DNA of 64,000 nt. Source: Vibrio astriarenae (GTDB taxonomy: Bacteria; Pseudomonadota; Gammaproteobacteria; Enterobacterales; Vibrionaceae). The stretch spans positions 372,001 through 436,000 of the forward strand of contig NZ_CP047476.1 of assembly GCF_010587385.1 (NCBI RefSeq), given 5' to 3'. The first letter of the stretch is position 1, and each line of letters opens with the position of its first letter. The notes under the pieces are model-generated. The model did no database searches and had not been told where the DNA came from. It saw nothing but the letters and a program-made list of their open reading frames with translations. Positions 36,416 through 45,057 of this stretch are shown here, in pieces. The position numbers were made by a program, and so were the translations under genes.

Positions 36416-37522
36416 TTGAGCATCTTATTCTCCCCCGCTCGTATCGGCAATATGACACTGAAAAACCGCTTTGTTCGCAGTGCAACATGGGAAAACATGG
36501 CCACTGAAACCGGTCATATGACGGATAAACTTTACGATATATATCAAGAGCTGGCTGAGGGTGATGTGGGCCTGATTGTGACTGGTTACGCTAACATTGT
36601 GCCTGAAGAGAAGCCGAATGCGGGCATGATGGGGATTTACGATGATTCGTTTATCCCTGAATACAAAAAACTGACTGAATTGGTTCATCATCACGACTCA
36701 AAGATCGTCATGCAAATCGCTTATGGTGGCACTAAGACCACCTACAATGTCGGTGAGCGTGTCATTTTTGCCCCGAGTGATATTCCGGAGCGAGGCACAC
36801 AAACACAAGGTCAGGCGATGAGCAAAGGCGATATAGAATATATCGTCGATGCGTTTGCTCATGCTTGTTTGCGCGCTAAAAAGTCAGGTTTTGATGGAGT
36901 TGAAATTCATGCGGCACATACCTATCTGATCAACCAGTTCTTGAGCCCATATTACAACCGTCGTGATGATGAGTACGGTGGTAGCCTAGAGAACCGTATG
37001 CGTTTTTTGATGGAGATCTACAATAAAACACGCGAGCTGGTGGGTCGAGATTTTCCGATTTTAGTTAAGCTAACAGCAACCGAGTTCTTTGAGGGGGGGT
37101 TAACGTTTGAAGAAACTCGTGAAATCTGCAAAGTACTAGAGGCTGTGGGCGTTGATGCGATTATCGTCTCGGGAAATATTCACGGAAATGCCAGCAAAAT
37201 GGTGGGTGATAAGTTTGATGGCTATACCTTGCAAGAAGAAGGGTATTTCCACGAATACGGCGATGTTATTAGCCGAGATATTGAGATTCCAGTCATCACC
37301 GTTGGTGGATTGAACGACTATCACGCTGCCGAGGATATCGCTAATCGTACGAACATTCAGTTTTTCGCATTTTCTCGTCCTTTGCTCGCTGAGCCCAAGT
37401 TGATTAAGCGCTGGAAAGATGGAGACTTTGCTCCGGTTGATTGTGAGCGCTGCTCAAAATGCCGTACCAAAAGAGGCAATTTCTGCGTGGTGTTTAAGAA
37501 GCGTAAGAAAATTGCGGCTTAA
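36416..37522 (+). CDS. Old Yellow Enzyme-family NADH:flavin oxidoreductase
   Basis: 368 residues, FMN-binding TIM barrel. Landmarks: PARIGNMTLKNRFVRSAT at the N-terminus, QIAYGGTKT, then DGVEIHAAHTYLINQFLSP with the catalytic His pair, EYGGSLENRMRF and the flavin phosphate site VGG...FFAFSRPLLAEP. The last 25 residues carry CERCSKCRTKRGNFC, a Cys cluster seen in the 2,4-dienoyl-CoA reductase-like branch, but there is no C-terminal FAD domain. I place the start at TTG 36416, six bases after AGAGGA; the longer frame from 36341 would run through a terminator. Reduces activated alkenes; substrate not known. Confidence 0.85.
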   Translation: MSILFSPARIGNMTLKNRFVRSATWENMATETGHMTDKLYDIYQELAEGDVGLIVTGYANIVPEEKPNAGMMGIYDDSFIPEYKKLTELVHHHDSKIVMQIAYGGTKTTYNVGERVIFAPSDIPERGTQTQGQAMSKGDIEYIVDAFAHACLRAKKSGFDGVEIHAAHTYLINQFLSPYYNRRDDEYGGSLENRMRFLMEIYNKTRELVGRDFPILVKLTATEFFEGGLTFEETREICKVLEAVGVDAIIVSGNIHGNASKMVGDKFDGYTLQEEGYFHEYGDVISRDIEIPVITVGGLNDYHAAEDIANRTNIQFFAFSRPLLAEPKLIKRWKDGDFAPVDCERCSKCRTKRGNFCVVFKKRKKIAA

Positions 37523-37546
37523 TTACTGAAGTATAAAGTTAATAGC

Positions 37547-37574
37547 AAAGGGACTGACTATGTCAGGCCCTTTT
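37547..37574. terminator. terminator between the flavin reductase and esterase genes
   Basis: AAAGGGACTGAC (37547-37558) pairs with GTCAGGCCCTTT (37562-37573) with one mismatch, T after; the gene pair is convergent. Confidence 0.65.
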
Positions 37575-37589
37575 AGGTTGTAAACAATG

Positions 37590-38318
37590 TCATAAATACA
37601 ATGGAGCCATTTGACGCCAGTAACGTCCTCGATGAGCTCGCCCATTCCACTCATACATTCGATGTGAAACGCCTATTTGGTTGAGAAGATTACTCAGGAC
37701 GTGGTTGTTTTGTAAAAAAGGGTCTTCTTTACCGATTGTAAATACAATGTCGCTATTTCGAATATCGTTCAATTGCTCAGGGTTAGCCAAGCTTTGTAAG
37801 AAATGGGTTGGGGTATTGAAATAGATATCTTGGTCATAGTACCCGTCGAAGAGATCGTTGAATGATTCAACGCCCCATGTTAAGTCATATCGACCAGAAA
37901 ATGCGGCAAGTTTCTTAAACAAGTGAGGATGGCGAAAGAAGATATTGGCTGCATGATACGCCCCAAGAGAACAACCATGTGCAATGGTGCACGGATGCCA
38001 ATTTTTACTAGCCATCAATGGAAAGACTTCTTGTAGTATGTACTCTTCATACTGCTTATGTCGCTGAATACGACCATTAGGGTGAGCCCAAAAGCAATAC
38101 ATGCTCTCACTATCAATACTATCAACACAATAAAGCTGTAATTGCCCAGCATTTATTTTGTCTGCAATCGAGTTTACGAGACCAAGGTTTTCATATTCAA
38201 AAAAACGTCCTCCGCGAGTAGGGAAAACAAGAACTTTAGCGCCTGAATGTCCAAAAACAAGCAATTCCATGTCGCGATTCAAGTTCGGACTCCACCATCG
38301 GTGGTACTCACGATGCAT
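37590..38318 (-). CDS. esterase-family alpha/beta hydrolase
   Basis: 242 residues matching the putative-esterase (esterase D/S-formylglutathione hydrolase-like) fold: the nucleophile elbow GCSLGA near residue 116, an acidic residue in the IGKEDPF region, and a C-terminal HRGRYW segment that can supply the catalytic His. No signal peptide. Its start overlaps the end of the AXE1 gene by 11 bases, indicating one transcript and translational coupling. Likely removes acyl or aryl groups from carbohydrate-derived molecules, by analogy with its partner. Confidence 0.8.
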   Translation of the reverse strand: MHREYHRWWSPNLNRDMELLVFGHSGAKVLVFPTRGGRFFEYENLGLVNSIADKINAGQLQLYCVDSIDSESMYCFWAHPNGRIQRHKQYEEYILQEVFPLMASKNWHPCTIAHGCSLGAYHAANIFFRHPHLFKKLAAFSGRYDLTWGVESFNDLFDGYYDQDIYFNTPTHFLQSLANPEQLNDIRNSDIVFTIGKEDPFLQNNHVLSNLLNQIGVSHRMYEWNGRAHRGRYWRQMAPLYL

Positions 38319-39291
38319 GTTTATCTCCTAACGCCTGTAAGAAGAGCTCCACTTCTTTACGCATGGCATTCTTTTGTCTCGTCTCGTTAGGGTACTCAAA
38401 GTGTCCCGCATCTAACACATACAGCTCTTTATCGCTAAGGCAAGCGTTATAGGCACTAAATTGTCCGGGAGGGGCAACGAAAGGATCGAATTTGGCAAGC
38501 CCCCAATAGGTTGGGGTTTTTAGGTATTTTGCTGCTATCGATGTGTCAAAGTAAGGCAGGGTCTGGTTGATAACAGAGCGATCATCAAAATCTATCAAAG
38601 CTTGAGTGCTACCCAGGCAAGGCATTGTAAGTCGCAATGCACTATTTCCAAATGTAGGTACATGAAAATGGCTAAGTTGAACTCTTGGGTCGAACGCACT
38701 GGTGAAAACACCCAGCCCACCGCCGAGACTATCACCGACAAAGCCAATGTTATTAATGATTTGAGGAAACAAGGATACTAGGGCGTTTATACCGCACCAG
38801 AGATCTTGAATGCACCCTGCAATAATGTACTGATTCTTGTCTTGGATATGATGTAGTACATGCCAATACGGATCTGGAGATACGTCATGTTCTGGGCTTC
38901 TACCTATCCCCCTAACACAGGGCATTAGTATCGCTGTATTATTTAGGTTCCAGCTTGTATCAGGATAGTCAATCCCCCCATAGCCATGCGCATAGATCAC
39001 TGCACCGTTAATTTCTTGATTATGAGGCATGAGTAACCAGCCACCGATTCGAATGCCATTGGTAGAGTCATAATAGCAATCGAAAATACGCCAATTATTT
39101 TCAGTTTTACCAGTATCTTGAATATTGATGTGTGGCTTTACGCTAACGGCTTTACGGTACTTCTTTTGCCAAAAAGAGCCGAAGTCTTTCGGCTCCTCAG
39201 ACTTTCCAACGTGCATTAGTTGGTTGAGGTCGTAACCATAAGTTGGGTCGAACCCAAAGTCATGCTTAAAGGATGTCTTCATATCTTCCAT
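38308..39291 (-). CDS. acetyl-xylan-esterase-family (AXE1) hydrolase
   Basis: 327 residues of the AXE1/cephalosporin-C deacetylase family. Catalytic residues are visible in the nucleophile motif VGDSLGGGLG near residue 178, Asp in LAKFDPFVAP near 268 and His in AGHFEYP near 300. Cytoplasmic, so it works on small imported acetylated sugars rather than polysaccharide. The start at 39291 or the ATG nine bases later are both possible and neither has a good ribosome site. It overlaps the next esterase by 11 bases. Confidence 0.85.
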   Translation of the reverse strand: MEDMKTSFKHDFGFDPTYGYDLNQLMHVGKSEEPKDFGSFWQKKYRKAVSVKPHINIQDTGKTENNWRIFDCYYDSTNGIRIGGWLLMPHNQEINGAVIYAHGYGGIDYPDTSWNLNNTAILMPCVRGIGRSPEHDVSPDPYWHVLHHIQDKNQYIIAGCIQDLWCGINALVSLFPQIINNIGFVGDSLGGGLGVFTSAFDPRVQLSHFHVPTFGNSALRLTMPCLGSTQALIDFDDRSVINQTLPYFDTSIAAKYLKTPTYWGLAKFDPFVAPPGQFSAYNACLSDKELYVLDAGHFEYPNETRQKNAMRKEVELFLQALGDKHAS

Positions 39292-39383
39292 GATATTCGC
39301 TTTTTAAACAGTAAACTAATGCACCCATGTTACATGGTGATTAAGTGGTTGGGTAGGTTGCAAATAGAAGGTTAATAGATTGA

Positions 39384-39418
39384 TAAAAAAGGAAAGGCCT
39401 GCTTTTAAACAGACCTTT
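39384..39418 (-). terminator. terminator of the AGCS symporter gene
   Basis: AAAGGCCTG (39393-39401) pairs with CAGACCTTT (39410-39418) with one G-U; on the minus strand it is followed by a T-run (A-run 39384-39390 on the plus strand). Confidence 0.75.
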
Positions 39419-39448
39419 ATCTGGTGTAACTTTAGATTTGTTCGTTAG

Positions 39449-40822
39449 TTATGATTTGGCTTCGGTTGCTGTCTCGCCTTTATCGTCTTTTGAAAAGTAC
39501 GATTTAGTCAGGGCAAATACAACAGGGCTTAATACCGCAAGGGCGATCAAGTTAGGAATCGCCATCATTGCATTAAGCGTATCACTAAGTAGCCATACGA
39601 AGCTTAGTTCCATGGTCGCCCCAACTGGCAATGCGAGTACGAAGATGACACGGAACGGTAAAATGGCTTTATTACCAAATAGGTAACTAGCGCAACGCTC
39701 ACCATAAACAGACCAACCTACGATGGTTGTGAATGCAAATACACTCAAGCTGATAGCTACGATGTAGTTGCCTACACCCGGGATAACTTGACCGAATGCA
39801 GCAGAAGTCAGAGCAGCGCCGTCAGCTCCAGAAGTCCACTGGCCTGATACGATGATTACCATACCTGTAATAGTACAAATCACGAGAGTGTCTAGGAACG
39901 TGCCTAGCATCGCGATAAGGCCCTGGCGAACAGGATCATTGGTTTGAGCGCTTGCGTGAGCAATAGGCGCTGAACCCAAGCCTGCTTCGTTTGAGAAGAC
40001 ACCACGAGCGACACCGAATCGGATGGCCATCCAAACCGTTGCACCTGCAAAGCCACCTTGTGCTGATGTTGGAGAGAAGGCTTGTTCAATAACCAAAGCG
40101 AAAGCGCCTGGTAGTGCTGAGGCGTTTGCTCCTAAGATGATCACACCACATATGACATAAGCAATGGCCATCACAGGAACAAGTGCACCAGCGAACGCAC
40201 CGATACGCTTCAATCCACCAATGATGACAGCGCCAGCCAATACCATGGTAATGATACCGACAATTAACGGAGAAAACTCAAAGTTAGACTCTAATACTTG
40301 AGCGATAGAGTTCGATTGAACGCCGTTACCAATACCAAAACAAGCGAAGGTGCCGAAAATAGCGAATAGAGTACCCAACCAAGCCCACTTTTCGCCCATA
40401 CCGTTCTTGATGTAGTACATCGGGCCGCCTAGGTAACGACCTTTACTGTCTTTTTCACGATACTTAACGGCGAGAACAGCTTCTGCGTATTTTGTTGCGA
40501 GACCAAACAGAGCAGTAATCCACATCCAAAAGAGTGCACCCGGGCCACCGATGAATACCGCCGTGGCAACACCGGCAATATTACCAGTACCAACCGTCGC
40601 AGACATCGCGGTCATTAATGCTTGGAAAGGGGGGATTTCGCCTTTTTCCTTAAACTTCTCACGTCCACTCCAAAGCAATCTAAATGCGTTTGGAATATTG
40701 AACAGTGGCATGAACTTGAGCCCGATGCTCAAGAATATACCGACACCGAGGATAAGTACCAACATGGGTACGCCCCACACGATTCCGTTGATCGTGCCGA
40801 CTAATTGATTGAGTAATTCCAT
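39449..40822 (-). CDS. sodium:alanine/glycine symporter (AGCS family)
   Basis: 457 residues with about eleven membrane helices. The family signature GTGNIAGVATAVFIGGPGA is at residues 77-95, and WVSVYGERCAS near the end is typical. Imports alanine or glycine with sodium. The C-terminal tail is charged and cytoplasmic. No glycine riboswitch was found upstream, unlike the well-known V. cholerae case; a short inverted repeat AATGCA-TTT-TGCATT (40868-40882) lies 46 bases before the start and may be an operator or hairpin. Monocistronic with its own terminator. Confidence 0.92.
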   Translation of the reverse strand: MELLNQLVGTINGIVWGVPMLVLILGVGIFLSIGLKFMPLFNIPNAFRLLWSGREKFKEKGEIPPFQALMTAMSATVGTGNIAGVATAVFIGGPGALFWMWITALFGLATKYAEAVLAVKYREKDSKGRYLGGPMYYIKNGMGEKWAWLGTLFAIFGTFACFGIGNGVQSNSIAQVLESNFEFSPLIVGIITMVLAGAVIIGGLKRIGAFAGALVPVMAIAYVICGVIILGANASALPGAFALVIEQAFSPTSAQGGFAGATVWMAIRFGVARGVFSNEAGLGSAPIAHASAQTNDPVRQGLIAMLGTFLDTLVICTITGMVIIVSGQWTSGADGAALTSAAFGQVIPGVGNYIVAISLSVFAFTTIVGWSVYGERCASYLFGNKAILPFRVIFVLALPVGATMELSFVWLLSDTLNAMMAIPNLIALAVLSPVVFALTKSYFSKDDKGETATEAKS

Positions 40823-41123
40823 TCTGTTTCCCTACAGCTAGATTAAAATGATGATTTCCTTGGCATAAATGCATTTTGCATTCCATAAACCATACCAGCG
40901 TCAAGGTTATGCGATCTAGGTGGTTAAATCCTAGCCAAATATGGGATTGGTGTGATCTGTTGCAGAATTGGGCGTGAATTGTGGCAAAAATATGATAATA
41001 AAATCATTGGTTTTGTGTGCTTCTGCACATCTAAGGTGCAGTGGGGTGTTCTAAGTTGGTGCAGGATATTGACTAAATACTAAAAAGGGAGCACTTGCTC
41101 CCAATAAAAGACGAAGCAGTAAA
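40823..41123. other. intergenic region before the AGCS gene, with the yccF terminator
   Basis: 301 bases on the minus strand between yccF and the AGCS gene. It contains the inverted repeat at 40868-40882 and, at 41082-41102, the yccF terminator (GGGAGCA with TGCTCCC, then a T-run on the minus strand). Nothing else recognisable. Confidence 0.6.
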
Positions 41124-41561
41124 TTAATAGCGGTTTTCACGGCCATACATGGCTCTCGCTGCTACCTCTTTAGGAACGACAGTCTTCCCAATAGGCGCTA
41201 AAGAAATCAGTGCGAGTTTAAGGTGTTGTAGGGCGAAGGGAATACCAATGATGGTAATAAAGCAAGCTACGGCAGAGGTGATATGTCCGATAGCCAACCA
41301 GATACCAGCGAACAAAAACCAAATTATATTGCCAATAATTCCCAGAGGACCCGTACCGATATCGGTTTCTTGGCTCAACTCATCGCGAGAGATCGCCTCA
41401 TAACCGAAAGGGAAAAATGAAAAATTGCCAAGAACAAAGCAAGCGCGTCCCCAAGGGATACCAACGATCGTTATGAACGCAAGTAACCCAAAGAACCACC
41501 ACATCAAGCCCATGAATACACCACCAAATAAAAACCAGATGATGTTGCCCAGTGTTTTCAT
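41124..41561 (-). CDS. yccF: YccF-domain inner-membrane protein
   Basis: 145 residues, two YccF repeats each with paired membrane helices; the sequence follows E. coli YccF along its whole length, for example WWFFGLLAFITIVGIPWGRAC and the FFPFGYEAIS segment (short pieces: FITIVGIPWGRAC). YccF is reported to act near NADH-dependent envelope functions and is often beside YcaQ-like or helD genes; the role is unsettled. Single gene with its own terminator. Confidence 0.9.
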   Translation of the reverse strand: MKTLGNIIWFLFGGVFMGLMWWFFGLLAFITIVGIPWGRACFVLGNFSFFPFGYEAISRDELSQETDIGTGPLGIIGNIIWFLFAGIWLAIGHITSAVACFITIIGIPFALQHLKLALISLAPIGKTVVPKEVAARAMYGRENRY

Positions 41562-41678
41562 TATCGTTTCCTCAATGATTGATACTGATTTAAGTCTACA
41601 CGGAATTAACCAGAAGTCATCCGAAGGTACTACTAGGTATTACGTTGACTCATAAAGAAAGTCATAGTGATCGTGACG

Positions 41679-41719
41679 AAAAAAAGACCCAAGGTTCCGG
41701 AATAACCAAGGGTCTTTTT
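41679..41719. terminator. terminator of the serine dehydratase gene
   Basis: AAGACCC and GGGTCTT with inner GGTT/AACC form an interrupted stem; A-rich then T-rich flanks on both sides make it usable in both directions. Confidence 0.7.
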
Positions 41720-41750
41720 CGTTGTGGAGTCTTTAAACTAGTGGTGTGTT

Positions 41751-43121
41751 TTATTCACACGGTGGAGCAAGGTGGATAAGCGCCAAGCCACCCAGTGAAG
41801 TCTCACGGTATTTCTTGTTCATGTCTTTACCTGTTTGGTACATCGTCTCGATAACTTTGTCCAAAGAGATGAGGCATTTGCTGGTACGCTTTAGAGCCAT
41901 ACGTGATGCGTTAATCGCTTTCATCGCACCCATCGCATTACGTTCGATACAAGGCACTTGTACGAGACCACCGATTGGATCACATGTCATACCTAGTGAG
42001 TGCTCCATGGCAATTTCAGCTGCAATGCAGATCTGTTCGTTGCTGCCACCGCGAAGCGCTGTAAGACCTGCTGCTGCCATCGAAGATGAAACGCCGATTT
42101 CACCCTGACAACCTACTTCAGCGCCAGAGATAGAAGCATTGGTTTTGTACAGGATGCCGATTGCACCAGAAACCGCGATAAAGTCTTTAAGTTGCTTAAC
42201 ATCAAGCTCTTTGATGAAACGGTGGTAGTACGTTAGGACTGCTGGAATCACGCCAGCTGCGCCGTTTGTTGGTGATGTGACTACCTGACCACCTGCTGCG
42301 TTTTCTTCACTCACCGCGAAAGCAAATAGGTTAATCCAATCCATGATTTCCATTGGATCGTTTTCGATTACCGCGTTCGCTTCTAGTTTCTTAAGTAGGT
42401 TGGGAGCACGACGAGTGACGTTCAGGCCACCATCTAGAATGCCTTCCGTACCAAAGCCGCGTTCCATACATTTGGTCATTACAGTCCAGATTTGCTCGGC
42501 TTTTTGGTCGATAGCATCTTGGTCTTGGAAAGCCAGCTCGTTGCGCAGAATCATACCGCCTAGGCTTAAACCGTTCTTTTCCGCTTGTGCAAGCATGCTG
42601 TCAGCACTGTTGAATGGGAACTCTACGTCTTTTTCCGTTGTGCCTGTGCCGTTCATTAGCTCATCCGCAGTGGCAATAAAGCCACCGCCGATAGAGTAGT
42701 ATGTTTCAAAACCAAGCTGGTTGCCTTGCGCATCAAACGCTGTGATGGTCATACCGTTTTCGTGAAGAGGCAGATTGTCTTCATGGAACAGCATGTCTGT
42801 TTCGTAATTGAACGCGATCTGGTGATCGCCGGCAATTGAAAGCTCACCGTTGTCGATAGCATGACGCATCGCTAGGTTTGCTGACGTGATATGAATGGTG
42901 TCTGGGCGGTTACCTAGTAGACCAAGGATTGTAGCGCGATCCGTGTGGTGACCAATACCAGTCAGTGACAGAGAACCGTACAGATCTACCTGTACTCGGG
43001 TTACTTTAGCAACGTTATCACCAAGAAGTTGAGTGAAGTTGTAACCCGCGATCATTGGACCATTAGTGTGTGAGCTAGAAGGACCAACACCGATTTTGTA
43101 GATATCAAAGATAGACAGCAT
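41751..43121 (-). CDS. sdaA: L-serine ammonia-lyase (single chain, [4Fe-4S])
   Basis: 456 residues, the fused alpha-beta form. Deaminates L-serine to pyruvate with a labile iron-sulfur cluster. Family motifs: GVGPSSSHTNGPM near the N-terminus, GHHTDRATILGLLG, SIGGGF, and the cysteine ligands in GCQGEIGVSSS and TCDPIGGLVQVPC. Length and motif order match SdaA/SdaB. It lies downstream of a sodium:solute symporter gene with 38 bases between them on the same strand, suggesting that imported substrate is fed into serine catabolism. The CRP site between the divergent genes may control it. Confidence 0.93.
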   Translation of the reverse strand: MLSIFDIYKIGVGPSSSHTNGPMIAGYNFTQLLGDNVAKVTRVQVDLYGSLSLTGIGHHTDRATILGLLGNRPDTIHITSANLAMRHAIDNGELSIAGDHQIAFNYETDMLFHEDNLPLHENGMTITAFDAQGNQLGFETYYSIGGGFIATADELMNGTGTTEKDVEFPFNSADSMLAQAEKNGLSLGGMILRNELAFQDQDAIDQKAEQIWTVMTKCMERGFGTEGILDGGLNVTRRAPNLLKKLEANAVIENDPMEIMDWINLFAFAVSEENAAGGQVVTSPTNGAAGVIPAVLTYYHRFIKELDVKQLKDFIAVSGAIGILYKTNASISGAEVGCQGEIGVSSSMAAAGLTALRGGSNEQICIAAEIAMEHSLGMTCDPIGGLVQVPCIERNAMGAMKAINASRMALKRTSKCLISLDKVIETMYQTGKDMNKKYRETSLGGLALIHLAPPCE

Positions 43122-43159
43122 ATAAATAAACCTTTACGACATAAGCCTGAACGGTGAGT

Positions 43160-44707
43160 TTAGGCAAAAGCTGCAAGCAGCCATTTAGGAATAACGAAAC
43201 ATGCAGCAATAGAAATTACTGCAAACACAAGCAGGCCGTACTGGCTCATGCTTGGTCTTGTGATTAAATCTTTTTGTGAGTGAATAAAGCGCTCATTCGC
43301 TTTGGAGTTTTCACCCCATTTAGCACTTGCTAAGACACCAAAAACGAGAAATACAGCAGTACCAATCGGAGCAAACCACGGCCATGAAATAGCACTGCTT
43401 TGTGCTGCAAATACCGCGATGATGCTGATAATACTGCCGGCGATAACCCCTTTTTCGTTCGCTTTATCGAAAAACAAGCCGAGAACAAATGAACCCAAGC
43501 GGATACCAACAAAAATCGAGGTCAAGCTTGCGATAGTCTTGAGTACGGATTCGTTCGATATCGCAAATAGGGCTGGGAGCACCACAGATGCTGCCGCGAT
43601 TAAGCTGAGTTTACGTGCAACGGATTCGTAGTGTTTGCCCGTACCATCTTTATTGATGAAACGCTTATAGATATCGAACGTTGCAACCGTTGCCATTGAG
43701 TTATAAGTAGAATCTAGTGTCGACATGGCAGCAGCTGCGAGTGCTGAAATAATCAAACCGATAACGATCGGATTGGTATGATTGAAGACAAAGTCTAGAA
43801 TCACTTCATTGCTGTTCTCAAATGGGTGGCCTTGGTAATAGATCGACAACAACACGCCAAGTACAGCAAAAATCAGATAGATAAAGAAGGCACCGTAACC
43901 GCAAAGCAGCATAGATTTTTTAGCGTGGTCAACTGAGCGTGTCGCGAGCGTACGCTGGATAATCAGTTGGTTAGTTCCATAAACACTCAAGTGTAAGAAG
44001 GTCACCGCGAATACACCCGCCCAAATAGTCGTGTCGATACCCAAATCAAACGAGCTGTTAACAATGTTCAATAAGTCCGGCGATGGCGTTGCATAATCGC
44101 CACTAGAAATGTTGAAAACTAGAATCGCGATGATACAAATTGTACCGATGACAAGGACCGCAGATTGCAACATGTCAGTCCAGATAACGGTCGAAATACC
44201 ACCCGCATACGTATAGATGGCGGTAAAAATACTGATACAGATAATCGCTTCCGCTATCGATACTGGGAGTACTTGTACCAGTATCAATGCAATAGCATAC
44301 AAAATCACACCGGACGAAATACATTGAACCAAAATGAATACCAGAGAGTTGATCGTTCGAGCGACAACACCAAAGCGTAGCTCAAGGTATTCATAGATGG
44401 ATGTTAGGCCTAGTTTGTAAAACACAGGAACAAAAAAAATCGTGGCAAAGAAAATCACGATAGGGTAGTTCAGATGGATGCTCATTGCTTCCATGCCTGA
44501 ACTGTATACCCAACCGGGCATACCAACAAAGGTCATTGCACTAATGTAGGTTGCTAAGATTGAAACACCCGCGGTAAACCAACCAAATTGTTGACCACCT
44601 GTCGAGTAATCACCACCGTTCTTATGTCGAACGTTGACTAGATAACTAATAACAATAGTGACAGCGAGATACAGGGCAACCACTAGCATGCTTGAATACG
44701 TAACCAT
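43160..44707 (-). CDS. sodium:solute symporter (SSS family)
   Basis: 515 residues with about thirteen membrane helices. SSS landmarks: GGQQFGWFTAGVSILATYIS near residue 36, seen as QFGWFTAGVSILATY, and the family signature AAAAMSTLDSTYNSMATV near residue 317. Imports a small organic solute with sodium; serine or a serine-yielding compound is suggested by the downstream serine dehydratase (38-base gap, same operon). Substrate not provable from sequence. Divergent from the MFS gene. Confidence 0.85.
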   Translation of the reverse strand: MVTYSSMLVVALYLAVTIVISYLVNVRHKNGGDYSTGGQQFGWFTAGVSILATYISAMTFVGMPGWVYSSGMEAMSIHLNYPIVIFFATIFFVPVFYKLGLTSIYEYLELRFGVVARTINSLVFILVQCISSGVILYAIALILVQVLPVSIAEAIICISIFTAIYTYAGGISTVIWTDMLQSAVLVIGTICIIAILVFNISSGDYATPSPDLLNIVNSSFDLGIDTTIWAGVFAVTFLHLSVYGTNQLIIQRTLATRSVDHAKKSMLLCGYGAFFIYLIFAVLGVLLSIYYQGHPFENSNEVILDFVFNHTNPIVIGLIISALAAAAMSTLDSTYNSMATVATFDIYKRFINKDGTGKHYESVARKLSLIAAASVVLPALFAISNESVLKTIASLTSIFVGIRLGSFVLGLFFDKANEKGVIAGSIISIIAVFAAQSSAISWPWFAPIGTAVFLVFGVLASAKWGENSKANERFIHSQKDLITRPSMSQYGLLVFAVISIAACFVIPKWLLAAFA

Positions 44708-44856
44708 TTGACTGGGTTTCTCGTTTTAGAATGAAAATTCAGTGTTTAAATGTTAATCCCTAACGTTCTAATTATGTATTATCTTCCCTGTTTGTTGTGA
44801 TGATAATCAAATTTGAATGCGAATTCTCTATGATCTTAGCCTAAACTCGACATTTG

Positions 44857-44872
44857 TGTGATGTAGATCACC
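44857..44872 (+). promoter_or_regulatory. CRP site in the divergent SSS/MFS promoter region
   Basis: TGTGATGTAGATCACC keeps GTGA-N6-TCAC exactly and is 14 of 16 to consensus, including the central TAGA. It lies 150 bases from the SSS start and 186 from the MFS start, so either or both could be controlled. Confidence 0.75.
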
Positions 44873-44992
44873 AAAAAACACTAAAACCATGCTTTTTGGG
44901 TGCGTATTCATTGTGAAATTGACTTCGATCACGGTTTTTATGTGCTAAAAGAATTTATTATTCGTCCCGAAGCAGAGGGCACTACTCAAAAG

Positions 44993-45009
44993 ACTACTTA
45001 CTAAGTAGT
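44993..45009. promoter_or_regulatory. candidate operator: 17-bp perfect palindrome
   Basis: ACTACTTACTAAGTAGT: ACTACTTA, a central C, and its exact complement, 49 bases before the MFS ATG. A shorter ACTACT precedes it at 44981. The odd length suits GntR- or LacI-like dimers better than a terminator, since no T-run follows at once. No second copy was found before the NTF2, porin or LacI genes. Confidence 0.5.
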
Positions 45010-45057
45010 GTTCTATTAAATATAACTAACTATCAGATAAATAGAGGTTTATCGGTC

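Noticed and set aside
40823..41123. Glycine riboswitch before the alanine/glycine symporter, as in V. cholerae
   Set aside because: None of the conserved glycine-aptamer pieces occur on the minus strand of this region; only a short inverted repeat is present.
41751..42699. Plus-strand frames inside the serine dehydratase gene
   Set aside because: Antisense shadows of a gene with complete cluster-binding motifs.
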